Positions 34,001 to 41,627 are shown, counted from the first letter of the stretch. The stretch is 64,000 nucleotides of DNA from Treponema rectale (GCF_014202035.1 NZ_JACHFR010000002.1:434001-498000); one strand, 5' to 3'. A program made the numbers and translations. The notes: a model not told the origin generated them from the letters alone.

Positions 34001-34050
34001 AGACAAAAAAACAAATGTCGTGGTAAAATAATCCCACGAGGAGAATACAA

Positions 34051-34311
34051 ATGCCTAGAATAATTCCTATAAGGGATTTAAAAAACACTACAGCAATTTC
34101 GACTCTATGCCATGAAGAAGAAGAACCGATTTTCGTTACAAAAAATGGATATGGAGACATGGTTTTAATGAGCATGGAAACTTATGAAAAGAACCTGTTC
34201 CTTGCAAACGTATATGGAAAACTTGAAGAAGCAAAACAGGATATGAAAAACGGAAAGTATTCTTCTGTTGAAGATGCAATTTCAAGAATAAAGAAAAATC
34301 ATGGCCTATAA
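34051..34311 (+). CDS. Phd/YefM family antitoxin
   Basis: 86 residues. The N-terminal P-I-R-D-L-K-N-T and P-I-F-V-T-K-N-G-Y-G-D-M-V-L-M-S-M-E-T-Y are the DNA-binding Phd/YefM fold, and the C-terminal helical tail would bind the toxin. GAGGAG precedes the ATG. A small inverted repeat (CGTGG...CCACG) lies in the leader and may be its operator. It overlaps the ParE/RelE toxin gene by 11 bp. Confidence 0.9.
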   Translation: MPRIIPIRDLKNTTAISTLCHEEEEPIFVTKNGYGDMVLMSMETYEKNLFLANVYGKLEEAKQDMKNGKYSSVEDAISRIKKNHGL

Positions 34312-34615
34312 TGTCCGAATCATGGAAAAGGCTGAGCAGGATTTATCCGAAATTGTAACTTATTTTACAGAAAAACTTTGTAATCCAAGTGCTGCTGAAA
34401 GTTTACTTGAAGAATTTCTCGAAGAAAAGAACAATATTTCAGATAATCCTTATATGTATCCGTTAAGTAATGATTCAGTTTTGCAATCTGAAGGATATCA
34501 CAGATTTCTTTTCAAAAAAAATTATATTGTTCTATACTTAATCGACGATGATGAAAAAGAAGTATCTATAATGAGAATCTTTTATGCAAAAAGAGATTAT
34601 GCTAATTTAATATAG
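34301..34615 (+). CDS. RelE/ParE family toxin
   Basis: 104 residues, typical length. The pattern A-E-Q-D-L-S-E-I-V-T-Y-F near the N-terminus and the C-terminal V-S-I-M-R-I-F-Y-A-K-R-D-Y match ParE/RelE toxins. It overlaps the antitoxin reading frame. An attC-like element follows 5 bp after the stop, as in a cassette. Whether it cleaves mRNA or poisons gyrase cannot be told from sequence. Confidence 0.9.
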   Translation: MAYNVRIMEKAEQDLSEIVTYFTEKLCNPSAAESLLEEFLEEKNNISDNPYMYPLSNDSVLQSEGYHRFLFKKNYIVLYLIDDDEKEVSIMRIFYAKRDYANLI

Positions 34616-34620
34616 AAGCA

Positions 34621-34662
34621 ACCTAACAAAGGTTATATGGACACCCGCACTGGGGCGCAATG
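34621..34662 (+). repeat. attC-like element A (internally deleted)
   Basis: CCTAACAAAGG joins directly to TTATATGGACACCCGCACTGGGGCG. The left end matches the other elements and the right end matches their CACTGGG hairpin, but the central palindrome is missing. It separates the ParE gene from the next cassette gene. Confidence 0.5.
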
Positions 34663-35277
34663 TATTTAAATATGAAACTCGATAAACAAAAAAGTAATCT
34701 AAAATATTATTATCAAACTCAGGACTATAAGATACATGCATATAAGAATATCCCTGAATTTCTGGATAAATCTGTCTCAGAAATTGCTTTGCAAAACTTT
34801 TTTGAAGAGAAAATTCTTTTTGGCTGTGAATATAAAAAAAACTTTATAGAAGTAATTTATGAAGAAAAAAAACTTCGGGTGAGCATAAATAAAAAAGAAA
34901 AATTCATTGATTTTCAGAATCCTAAAGAACTCAAAGATTTATTTGATAGAGAATCTTCGCGGATGCTGAATTCTCAAAAAACAAAAATAAGAATGTCAAA
35001 AACAACTATTCTTTTTATCGCAGGATTAATTCTGATTGTTGTAAATTTTATCACATTCTTTATAAGTCTCCATTTTTTTGATAAGAAATCTGTTAATAGA
35101 ATAATCGCTCCAATTTTTTTAATGTTATTTGGGTGTGGCAGTCTGATGACTTTTCCCAAAAATCTTGAAGATTTTGAATCTGCGGAAGGCTCAAATTTTA
35201 TTGATCTAAAACTTTGTATCATATCTCTGTTTTTTGGAATAATACTTTTACCAGCCGGCTTTTGGATGTTATTGTAA
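34660..35277 (+). CDS. Hypothetical membrane protein in cassette
   Basis: 205 residues. The N-terminal 110 residues are soluble and charged. Three hydrophobic segments follow (about 113-135, 143-160 and 180-204). No family was recognised. It starts almost at the end of an attC-like element, and the ribosome site is weak. Codon use is AT-rich like the rest of the island. Its context between attC-like elements and TA modules suggests a mobile cassette gene. Confidence 0.6.
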   Translation: MYLNMKLDKQKSNLKYYYQTQDYKIHAYKNIPEFLDKSVSEIALQNFFEEKILFGCEYKKNFIEVIYEEKKLRVSINKKEKFIDFQNPKELKDLFDRESSRMLNSQKTKIRMSKTTILFIAGLILIVVNFITFFISLHFFDKKSVNRIIAPIFLMLFGCGSLMTFPKNLEDFESAEGSNFIDLKLCIISLFFGIILLPAGFWMLL

Positions 35278-35300
35278 AAACAAAGTTCCGTGCAATTTCC

Positions 35301-35330
35301 TTGACAATAAAGATATACAATGTATATACT
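35301..35330 (+). promoter_or_regulatory. mazEF promoter with embedded operator dyad
   Basis: TTGACA (35301-35306) and TATACT (35325-35330) are 18 bp apart. A perfect palindrome ATATACA-A-TGTATAT (35313-35327) fills the spacer and overlaps the -10. This suits repression by the MazE-MazF complex. Confidence 0.75.
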
Positions 35331-35351
35331 ATGAATATTGGAGGTAGCATT

Positions 35352-35585
35352 ATGCAGGCAGTAGTTCAGAAATGGGGCAATAGCCTCGGTTTTAGGATTC
35401 CTTCTCTTTGGGCAAAAGATAATAATGTAAAAAGTGGCAGTAAAATTGAAGTGATTGCCGAAAAAGGAAAAATGATCATTCTTCCCCAGAAAAAATCGCT
35501 TGATGATATGATGGCTATGGTAAATGCCGATAACATTCATTCGGAAATTTCAACAGGCCATGCGATAGGTAACGAAGAATGGTAA
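35352..35585 (+). CDS. MazE-like AbrB-fold antitoxin
   Basis: 77 residues from the ATG at 35352, chosen because GGAGGT lies at 35339-35344. The N-terminus Q-K-W-G-N-S-L-G-F-R-I-P and the later G-S-K-I-E-V-I-A-E-K-G-K-M-I-I are typical MazE swapped-hairpin sequence. The acidic C-terminal tail would wrap the MazF toxin. It overlaps the toxin gene by 7 bp, and the operator dyad upstream supports autoregulation. Confidence 0.92.
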   Translation: MQAVVQKWGNSLGFRIPSLWAKDNNVKSGSKIEVIAEKGKMIILPQKKSLDDMMAMVNADNIHSEISTGHAIGNEEW

Positions 35586-35917
35586 AATCAAATTATGTTC
35601 CAGAAAAAGGCGACTTGGTTTGGCTGGATTTTGACCCGCAAGCCGGACATGAGCAAAAAGGTCGCCGTCCTGCGATTTGTGTTTCTCAGAAAATATACAA
35701 TAAAAAGATTGGGCTTGCTTTGTTCTGTTCTATAACAAGCCATATAAAAGGTTATCCTTTTGAAATTGTCTTAGACAATCATTCTATCAACGGTTGCATT
35801 TTGAGTGACCAGGTAAAAAATCTTGACTGGACTCAAAGAAACTGTGACTTTATAGAAAAAGCAACAGAAAAAGAAATTAATACTGTTGTTGATAATATCA
35901 AATTGATGATTGAATAG
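35579..35917 (+). CDS. MazF family mRNA interferase toxin
   Basis: 112 residues. The segments G-D-L-V-W-L-D-F-D-P-Q-A-G-H-E-Q-K-G-R-R-P-A and F-C-S-I-T-S are the conserved MazF/PemK catalytic loop and strand, including the active-site Arg. The C-terminal D-Q-V-K-N-L-D-W is also characteristic. Translation is coupled to mazE. A complete attC-like element follows 7 bp after the stop. Confidence 0.93.
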   Translation: MVKSNYVPEKGDLVWLDFDPQAGHEQKGRRPAICVSQKIYNKKIGLALFCSITSHIKGYPFEIVLDNHSINGCILSDQVKNLDWTQRNCDFIEKATEKEINTVVDNIKLMIE

Positions 35918-35924
35918 AATTTCA

Positions 35925-35987
35925 CATAACAAAGCTTCAAAGCGGATGTCGCGGTCAAGTCGCAAAAACGTTTAAGCAATTATTATG
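35925..35987 (+). repeat. attC-like element B (complete)
   Basis: A 63-bp imperfect palindrome. CATAA pairs with TTATG at the ends, GCTT with AAGC, and AAA with TTT. Single unpaired bases (C and G) lie on one arm only, and an inner CGC/GCG pair closes it. The one-sided bulges resemble the extrahelical bases of folded integron attC sites. A CAGCCCACTGGGCTG hairpin follows. Confidence 0.6.
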
Positions 35988-36025
35988 CTCACAGCCCACT
36001 GGGCTGGTTTGTTTTAGGTGAAAAT

Positions 36026-36271
36026 ATGGATGATAAGAAAACTCTTTTAGAAAATATCGATAAAATCCATACAACAGAAATGGGAGCGGACAGAATCAAA
36101 AAGAATTTGGATCTTGGAAACTGCAATGCCGTTGATTTTTGTAAATATAAGATTTTAGAGAAAAACTGCAGCATTTATAAACAAGGCAAGAATTGGTATT
36201 GCGAAATCGATGGAATAAGAATAACTGTAAATTCATACAGCTATACAATCATTACGGCTCATAAAATGTAA
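36026..36271 (+). CDS. DUF3781 family protein
   Basis: 81 residues. The pattern R-I-K-K-N-L-x-L, V-D-F-C-K-Y-K-I and G-K-N-W-Y-C-E-I-D-G-I-R-I-T-V-N-S-Y-S-Y-T-I-I-T-A-H-K is the DUF3781 signature, a small cytosolic protein family of unknown function. It starts about 40 bp after attC-like element B, the position of a first cassette gene. A small overlapping frame follows. Confidence 0.75.
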   Translation: MDDKKTLLENIDKIHTTEMGADRIKKNLDLGNCNAVDFCKYKILEKNCSIYKQGKNWYCEIDGIRITVNSYSYTIITAHKM

Positions 36272-36296
36272 ATATGCAAAATACGACGATTCATCG

Positions 36297-36491
36297 TTGC
36301 AATGGAATAAATTTGTAAAAGACTTTTGCGCCGATGAATCAACAAATTCATATGCAAACAAGTTAAAGGTTGCTTCAATTTTATGGAATGAAGTCCGTAA
36401 TTCTACACGGAAAAAAGTATACAATGGCGATTTGCTGCAAGAATTTGCCGAGAAAATTGAAATTTACAGACTAAGCAAAAAAAAATCTTGA
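36297..36491 (+). CDS. Small hypothetical protein
   Basis: 64 residues from a TTG codon. The open frame actually extends upstream into the end of the DUF3781 gene in another register, so the true N-terminus is unclear. Composition is helical and Lys-rich (N-K-F-V-K-D-F-C-A-D-E, I-L-W-N-E-V-R-N). There is no ribosome site. It could be the C-terminal part of a gene broken by recombination, and no family was recognised. Confidence 0.4.
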   Translation: MQWNKFVKDFCADESTNSYANKLKVASILWNEVRNSTRKKVYNGDLLQEFAEKIEIYRLSKKKS

Positions 36492-36544
36492 CGGCGATGG
36501 GAGAATCGAGGTACATTCAAGTAAGGAAAGTAAGGAGGTGTTTT

Positions 36545-36793
36545 ATGGAACTTGCAAAAGTAACTTCAAAAGGGCAGATTACAATTCCTCTTATGATAAG
36601 GAATAAGCTTCAGCTGAAAGCTGGCGATAAAGTTTTTTTTGAGGAGAGCAGCGGCAAAGTTTATATTACGAATGCATCTCAAATCACTCTGGCGAATGTA
36701 CAGGCTCAAATGAAAGGCGAAGCAAAAAAAGCAGGCTTTGAGACAGAAGACGATGTTGTCGCTTATATCAAGGAATTGAGGAAATCCAGGTGA
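36545..36793 (+). CDS. VapB/AbrB-type antitoxin
   Basis: 82 residues from the ATG at 36545, preceded by an excellent AAGGAGGTG. K-V-T-S-K-G-Q-I-T-I-P is the SpoVT-AbrB DNA-binding hairpin. The C-terminal helical tail binds the toxin. The stop overlaps the GTG start of the PIN-domain gene. Confidence 0.9.
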   Translation: MELAKVTSKGQITIPLMIRNKLQLKAGDKVFFEESSGKVYITNASQITLANVQAQMKGEAKKAGFETEDDVVAYIKELRKSR

Positions 36794-37194
36794 GAGTTTT
36801 CGTAGATACAAATGTCGTAATCTCTACGCTTCTTTTTCCAAACGGAAAGGTTTCTAAAGTTTTTTCACATTTACTTGAAAAACATACGGTAATAATTTCT
36901 TCCTACACAAAAGAAGAATGTAAGGAAGTATTTGAAAAGAAATTTCCTACAAAAATTGAACAACTTGAAATCTTTTTTGACGGCATTAATTTTGAGGAAT
37001 TCACAACTCCCTCTAAAATCGCTGAAAAGGAATATCCAAAAATCAGGGATATAAAGGATTTGCCCGTTCTGGTTTCTGCGATTTTATCTGATTCTGATAT
37101 TTTACTTACAGGCGACAAAGATTTTGAAGATGTTAAAATTGATAAGCCATTGATTTTTACGCCTGCGAAATATTTTGACTTGATAGGAAATTAG
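36790..37194 (+). CDS. VapC-like PIN-domain ribonuclease toxin
   Basis: 134 residues from a GTG start overlapping the antitoxin stop. V-F-V-D-T-N-V-V-I-S-T-L-L contains the first catalytic Asp. The conserved Glu is in K-E-E-C-K-E-V, and I-L-L-T-G-D-K-D-F has the third acidic site. Member of the DUF-type toxin group with antitoxins of AbrB class. An attC-like element starts at the base after the stop. Confidence 0.9.
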   Translation: MRVFVDTNVVISTLLFPNGKVSKVFSHLLEKHTVIISSYTKEECKEVFEKKFPTKIEQLEIFFDGINFEEFTTPSKIAEKEYPKIRDIKDLPVLVSAILSDSDILLTGDKDFEDVKIDKPLIFTPAKYFDLIGN

Positions 37195-37255
37195 CATAAT
37201 AAAGCTTCAAAACCGACAAACCGGTCAAGCCGCAAAACCGTTTAAGCAATTATTA
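37195..37255 (+). repeat. attC-like element C (complete)
   Basis: It begins CATAATAAAGCTTCAAAACCG and ends CCGTTTAAGCAATTATTA. The pairing pattern is as in element B, with GCTT/AAGC, AAA/TTT and CGG/CCG and an unpaired C on the left arm. It lies immediately behind the vapC stop codon. Confidence 0.6.
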
Positions 37256-37289
37256 CCATCACCCATGAACACTACATTAAAACCTGAAT

Positions 37290-37448
37290 GTGCTGTATGA
37301 TTTTCTGAATTTTCATTCGAGTTATGAGGATAATAAAAAATATATAGATATTACGGTTGCTGAATTAAATCTTGAACAAAACATTAGTAATAATTGGAAA
37401 ACAGGATATGTTCAGGAAGTTCAGCTTTATATTTGTCTGATATTATGA
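37290..37448 (+). pseudogene. Short orphan frame, possible toxin fragment
   Basis: A 52-residue frame from GTG with peptide L-Y-D-F-L-N-F-H-S-S-Y-E-D-N-K-K and no ribosome site. It ends 52 bp before the next gene. By analogy with the other array units it may be the tail of a displaced toxin. No family was recognised. The rest of 37256-37499 shows nothing else. Confidence 0.35.
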
Positions 37449-37499
37449 ACAGAGTTTTTTAGAAAAAATTTTACAAGGTATATTAGAAGGGTTGTTTTA

Positions 37500-37865
37500 A
37501 TGAAAAATATTGTATGGGCTGTAATTTTATTTATAAGTTTAATTACGCTTATAATTTTATGTATAAAAGCTATTAAGTTGAATATTGTTGAACGTAATAA
37601 ATTAATAAAACATCTGGAAGAAAAAGGTGATTATAAATCATTATATGATCTTGGTTTTTATAATAAGTACTATCAAAAGGAATCGAGAAGAGGCGTTGAT
37701 ACTTTTGTAGTTGCAATGGAAAAGTATAATGAAACTAAAGATGTATATTTTCTAAACTATGCAGATTTTATTGATGGAAGAATTAAGATTTACCTTGTAT
37801 TTCAATTGAGTATAATGATAAATCTCATTGTATTTATAAAACGAATTAAAATTTTATGCGTTTAA
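37500..37865 (+). CDS. Small two-TM protein, immunity-like
   Basis: 121 residues. An N-terminal membrane helix (about 5-24) and a C-terminal one (about 96-115) flank a charged middle that includes H-L-E-E-K-G-D-Y-K-S-L-Y-D-L-G-F. No family was recognised. Repeat copy 7 follows 7 bp after the stop, as for the other array genes. Membrane immunity proteins of toxin systems often have this architecture. Confidence 0.6.
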   Translation: MKNIVWAVILFISLITLIILCIKAIKLNIVERNKLIKHLEEKGDYKSLYDLGFYNKYYQKESRRGVDTFVVAMEKYNETKDVYFLNYADFIDGRIKIYLVFQLSIMINLIVFIKRIKILCV

Positions 37866-37872
37866 TGTAATA

Positions 37873-37985
37873 CCCCATCAATAGAAATTTGTCTGCTTCA
37901 TGTCAGCAAACCGCAAGTCCTGCATACAAAACGCAGCCAGTGTGATAGATTTGTGGCAGAAATTTTTCAGGGAAGGACACAGTTT
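37873..37985 (+). repeat. Island hairpin repeat, copy 7 (full length, plus orientation)
   Basis: About 113 bp, the mirror orientation of copies 1-6. It runs from CCCATCAATAGAAATTTGTC to GGGAAGGACACAG. One frame stays open through the whole repeat and continues without a stop into the signal peptide of the next gene. Confidence 0.88.
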
Positions 37986-38003
37986 GCCATTAGGAGAATA
38001 ATC

Positions 38004-38816
38004 ATGAAAAAGAATGTTTTATTTTTGTTATTTATAGTGAATTTATTTTTTTTGCAGGCTGAAACTTTTCAAAAAATAGATATGAAAAATTTTAAGCTTG
38101 AAGATAAATGGTATGACATCGATCTTGGTGTTAGTGTAGATCACAGCATCAGATTTAAAGATAATACTATGTTTTTCATTGATTATGAAAAAGGAAAAAA
38201 ATTTGAAAACTATATCATTGGAAGTTACAAATATAGCGAAAGAAAGGATGGCGGCCTAACTTTTCTTGATTTAGAAAATGGAACAACTTATCTTTGCATA
38301 GCATCTGATGACGTTCTACTTTTGTATTCTAAAGATAAAAAAGAACCTGAATATTTTGGATATTATAATCTGAGAATCTATGAAGCTATGTGTTTTCCGG
38401 ATGAATCAAATTATCAGGCAACATCATATTTAAAAGAAAACAATAAAGAATATCCTGCGGAAAATATTGGAACATGGAATTTGGAAACTCCCTGGGTAGA
38501 AAATGTTAAAGGAAACGGGATTGGTCAAAAAATAACATTTGGGATCGACTCTACTGTTATTTATTTAATGACAGGATATGTATCTTATGAAAAACCTTAT
38601 CTTTACAAGGAAAATTCCAGGCCAAAAAAAATTAAGTTGTCATTTCTTGATGTGAGTAAAGAATCTATGATAATAGAACTTGAAGATACGCCGGCTCCTC
38701 AAAAAATTACTTTAGGAGAAAGAATAGAAAGTAATGTAGAACTGGAAATTCTTGAAGTCTATGAAGGAACAAAATACAAGGATACTTGCATTAATTCTAT
38801 GTTTTTTCTTTATTAG
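38004..38816 (+). CDS. Secreted protein with NADase-type glycan-binding domain (paralogue 2)
   Basis: 270 residues from the ATG at 38004 (AGGAG upstream). An in-frame GTG at 37953 lies inside the repeat and is unlikely. The signal peptide ends L-Q-A. W-V-E-N-V-K-G-N-G-I-G-Q-K and N-S-R-P-K-K-I-K-L mark the discoidin-like domain. It is nearly the same as the protein at 31339-32154 on the opposite strand; the most diverged parts are the segments after residue 30 and around residue 125-145. Repeat copy 7 upstream and an Rhs remnant downstream place it in the array. Confidence 0.78.
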   Translation: MKKNVLFLLFIVNLFFLQAETFQKIDMKNFKLEDKWYDIDLGVSVDHSIRFKDNTMFFIDYEKGKKFENYIIGSYKYSERKDGGLTFLDLENGTTYLCIASDDVLLLYSKDKKEPEYFGYYNLRIYEAMCFPDESNYQATSYLKENNKEYPAENIGTWNLETPWVENVKGNGIGQKITFGIDSTVIYLMTGYVSYEKPYLYKENSRPKKIKLSFLDVSKESMIIELEDTPAPQKITLGERIESNVELEILEVYEGTKYKDTCINSMFFLY

Positions 38817-38824
38817 TTTATCCC

Positions 38825-38995
38825 CCCATCAATAGCAATTTGTACCACTACGCCGGAAACAATCCGGTTAAGTATGTGGACCCGGATGGAAGAATTTCTG
38901 GCTACCTAAACGATAGTACTGGAGCTGGAGGATTTGGGCATTCTGCTTTATTTGTCGAGTTATACGATAATGGAAAAACATGGAGTAAATTATGA
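38825..38995 (+). pseudogene. Rhs tip remnant with shortened toxin
   Basis: 57 codons begin P-I-N-S-N-L-Y-H-Y-A-G-N-N-P-V and reach V-D-P-D-G, the Rhs core end. A short tip with G-F-G-H-S-A-L-F-V-E-L-Y follows and stops at 38993-38995, overlapping the next start (ATGA). The tip has only about 35 residues, far shorter than a working toxin domain, and there is no Rhs core upstream. Confidence 0.8.
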
Positions 38996-39915
38996 AAAAA
39001 TTAATATTGATTTCAACTTATCTAGCTTTGTCGCTGGCTGTGCATGCAGAAAAAAAATACATCACGGATGGTTTTGGCATCTGGTCTACGGAGGATTTTA
39101 AAAAGTTTACTCCGGTGCTGGCGTGCACGAATCCCATACTTGGAGCCGGGTCTATTAAAACAATTCAAATCGTTGATATATATGACAGGTTTATTCTCTA
39201 CAAAAAGATGGAGCATTTTGATGAATATCAATTTGAATTCTATAGTTACAAAGATTCGAAACATTCGCCGATTTATACAGTTAACAGAAAAAACATAAAC
39301 AGGGAATTGGATTCTGCTTTTTATTCTGAAAATTGCATTTTTTGTCTGGAGCATACTATTAATTCTAATTATTCTAAGTCTGATTTTTATATAACAAAAA
39401 GGACTGTTGATTCACTGGAAGTGGTTTTAGAATACAAGCTTGATAAATCTTCTTTTAAAGTCTCCTGCACCGGTCCTATGTATGTTGACGAAAAAAATGA
39501 CAGGTTTCTGTGCCAATGTTCAAAATATAGAAAAGACGGCAGGCTAGAATACTTTCTGAAGATTATGTCCTTAAGTACAGGAAAAGAACTTTTTTTAACA
39601 GAAACAAATTATTTAACGGAAGTTTTCGCAGAAGACGGGAAAGTGTATCTATCTGTACAAAATAAACTTTTCACAGCAAATTACACTGACGAAAATATTT
39701 CTTTACATGAGTTAAAAACATTCGTTCCAGAAAAAAAGAAAATTATTGCCATACGGAAAAACGGTGACATATATGTTTTAAGAACTGAACACAAGAGGTT
39801 CAATCCTGTCCATAGATTTATATTCGGTAGCGATTCTACGATATGGTCTTATTATGTCTGTAAAATTCAAGACGGGGAACTTGTAAAAGTCAAAAAATTA
39901 AAAAAAAATTCGTGA
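38992..39915 (+). CDS. Secreted immunity-like protein coupled to an Rhs tip remnant
   Basis: 307 residues with a signal peptide ending V-H-A. The mature part is rich in beta strands and aromatic residues, with hints of a propeller (V-D-I-Y-D-R-F-I-L-Y-K, K-I-I-A-I-R-K-N-G-D-I-Y-V-L), but no family was recognised. The start overlaps the stop of the Rhs tip by 4 bp, the clearest toxin-immunity coupling in the window. A periplasmic immunity function is inferred. Confidence 0.7.
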   Translation: MKKLILISTYLALSLAVHAEKKYITDGFGIWSTEDFKKFTPVLACTNPILGAGSIKTIQIVDIYDRFILYKKMEHFDEYQFEFYSYKDSKHSPIYTVNRKNINRELDSAFYSENCIFCLEHTINSNYSKSDFYITKRTVDSLEVVLEYKLDKSSFKVSCTGPMYVDEKNDRFLCQCSKYRKDGRLEYFLKIMSLSTGKELFLTETNYLTEVFAEDGKVYLSVQNKLFTANYTDENISLHELKTFVPEKKKIIAIRKNGDIYVLRTEHKRFNPVHRFIFGSDSTIWSYYVCKIQDGELVKVKKLKKNS

Positions 39916-40451
39916 TTAGATTTTTTGATTCAAAGCAGTATACGAAATATTCTTCTTTTATTATCGTAAGTAGAAGATTTGCAATAACCAGTTCTTTGAA
40001 AAAAATGTGGATGGTACAAACCAAGATACGGATTGTAACGAAACTTGCTGCGGGTGGAGAAAGAACCATACATGAGGAATACTACAAGCAATTCTATTAC
40101 CACTCAGACTATTTAGGTTCGGCTGCTCTGATTACGGACTACAGGGGCGATGAGTACCAGAGGATAGAATATACTCCTTACGGAGAAATTTGGGTTGAAG
40201 AGCAGAAAGTTAAGAACGAGGCTCATGTCTATTTGCCTTAAAAATACAGTATTTGGATATCAACAGATCCTGCCGTAGGCAAGGCAAATGCTAAAGATTC
40301 TGGAAGTTTACCGGGTATGGGAGGTCTCTTTAACCCGATCAACAGCAATTTGTACCATTACGCCGGGAACAATCCGGTTAAGTATGTGGCCCTGGATGGA
40401 AAGGAGCAGACCGATGCTCAAAAAAAACATATAGTAAGGGTTGTCAGATAA
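39912..40451 (+). pseudogene. Rhs-family core remnant with in-frame stop and deletion
   Basis: From about 40020 the frame encodes Rhs repeats (Y-H-S-D-Y-L-G-S-A-A-L-I-T-D-Y-R-G, Y-T-P-Y-G-E-I-W-V-E-E). After L-P comes TAA (40239-40241), then the same frame resumes with K-Y-S-I-W-I-S-T-D-P, the G-M-G-G-L-F-N-P-I-N-S-N-L-Y-H-Y core end and a short tip ending V-R-V-V-R-stop. The segment normally between L-P and K-Y-S-I-W (R-F-T-G-K-E to Y-L-D-P) is missing. A decayed Rhs end. Confidence 0.82.
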
Positions 40452-40561
40452 TGAGGTTGAAAGAATTTAATGAAACAATAAACATATTACATCAATTACA
40501 TTTGTCTTCAAATGACGTTGATACAATAAATATTAAAATTATAGGTGCAGACAATGAATAA
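40451..40561 (+). CDS. 36-residue coupled ORF
   Basis: The ATG overlaps the Rhs remnant stop (TAATG), and the stop overlaps the next gene's start region (ATGAATAA). The peptide is helical (R-L-K-E-F-N-E-T-I-N-I-L-H-Q-L). It may be a short remnant or a coupling peptide. Its tight double overlap is the only support. Confidence 0.35.
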   Translation: MRLKEFNETINILHQLHLSSNDVDTINIKIIGADNE

Positions 40562-41321
40562 AACAAATTTAATTATATTTTTTTTATGTTGTATTTATAT
40601 GAATTCATATTCAATTGAAAATCAAAATTATTCCAGTGAAGAAACTAGTTTTTATTTTTTTGATAAAACATTTAAGCAGACAACTTTGAATATGGAAACT
40701 GGTGAGATATTTGTAAGGAATGGAGATTTTAAAATTCTTCATGACAAATATGATAATCAGCAGTTAGTATTGACTGTTGATGGAAACGAAGAAAAATATA
40801 GATTTTTTGAATTTGATGACTGGTTAATTTTATATAAAAATAATATCCCATTCTTTTTTGGTAACAAAGTATCCTCACGACTTCTTGAGTCTTTATGTTT
40901 TAAACCAATAACTGCAACTTCATTTTTAAAAGAGGGAAAAAAAGAATATAGTTCCAATAAACTTTCTAGGTGGGCTAATCTTAATTATGTATGGTCAGAA
41001 GGTGTTGATGGATATGGTATTGGGGAAAAACTTTTTATAAGTGAAGCTGATTTAAGCAAAATATATATTCTTCCTGGATATGTTTCAGCAGAACGACCAG
41101 ATTTATATAAAAAAAACTCACGGCCTAAAACTTTGCGTATAACAACAGACACAGAAAGTTTTACGGTAGAATTAAAAGATAAAGTTGAGTTTCAGGAAAT
41201 AAAATTCAATAATAGGAATAATAAAAAAATCATTATAGAAATTCTTGATGTCTATAAAGGTGATTTATATGAAGATACATGTATTTCCTCTGTATTATGT
41301 CGCACATGGACTTCTTATTAA
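40554..41321 (+). CDS. Secreted protein with NADase-type glycan-binding domain (paralogue 3)
   Basis: 255 residues from the ATG at 40554; a GTG 9 bp upstream is less likely. A signal peptide of about 20 residues is followed by an N-terminal beta domain. The C-terminal domain has W-S-E-G-V-D-G-Y-G-I-G-E-K, G-Y-V-S-A-E-R-P-D-L-Y and K-N-S-R-P-K-T-L-R-I. It is a clear but distant relative of the two copies at 31339 and 38004. Island repeat copy 8 follows directly. Its upstream neighbour is an Rhs remnant. Confidence 0.75.
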   Translation: MNKTNLIIFFLCCIYMNSYSIENQNYSSEETSFYFFDKTFKQTTLNMETGEIFVRNGDFKILHDKYDNQQLVLTVDGNEEKYRFFEFDDWLILYKNNIPFFFGNKVSSRLLESLCFKPITATSFLKEGKKEYSSNKLSRWANLNYVWSEGVDGYGIGEKLFISEADLSKIYILPGYVSAERPDLYKKNSRPKTLRITTDTESFTVELKDKVEFQEIKFNNRNNKKIIIEILDVYKGDLYEDTCISSVLCRTWTSY

Positions 41322-41324
41322 TTC

Positions 41325-41421
41325 CCCCCAACAATAGAAATTTGTCTGCCTCATGTCAGAAAACCGCAAGCCAGTGTGATAGATTTGAAGCAGAAATTTT
41401 TCAGGGAAGGACACAGTTTGG
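41325..41421 (+). repeat. Island hairpin repeat, copy 8 (plus orientation)
   Basis: It runs from CCCAACAATAGAAATTTGTC to GGGAAGGACACAG but lacks the internal segment around GCATACAAAACGC, as copy 1 does. The outer arms are kept with one change (TTGAAGCAGAAA). It lies just downstream of paralogue 3. Confidence 0.85.
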
Positions 41422-41462
41422 TACAAAAAAACGTACTTTTGCCATAAAACCACCTGCCCTCT

Positions 41463-41627
41463 ATGTTGACATTTTCCGTCTGCTGGTTTTTAGGCAGATA
41501 TCTTAACAGCAGACCAGGCAAAACAGTGATTGACAAAGAATCAGGAGAAGAATTTCAGTTGCGTAAAACGCACAGCTTCTTTTTTATTCCTCTCCAGTAT
41601 TGGGGAATCATTTGTGGTATTTTATAG
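41463..41627 (+). CDS. Small 54-residue ORF (hypothetical)
   Basis: The frame from ATG 41463 encodes R-Y-L-N-S-R-P-G-K-T-V-I-D-K and [12 protein letters not shown], ending with a short hydrophobic stretch. The composition looks protein-like and resembles small zinc-ribbon-like or membrane proteins, but I cannot assign it. It overlaps the start of the HigB-like gene in another frame, so one of the two is probably cut by recombination. Confidence 0.35.
   Translation: MLTFSVCWFLGRYLNSRPGKTVIDKESGEEFQLRKTHSFFFIPLQYWGIICGIL

Noticed and set aside
28511-41421. CRISPR array
   Set aside because: The repeats are spaced by whole genes, vary in length, occur in both orientations and contain coding-derived sequence. 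There are no uniform spacers and no cas genes.
41279-41506. A plus-strand frame crossing repeat copy 8
   Set aside because: It starts inside paralogue 3 and runs through the repeat with no ribosome site. It is explained by the open frame of the repeat.
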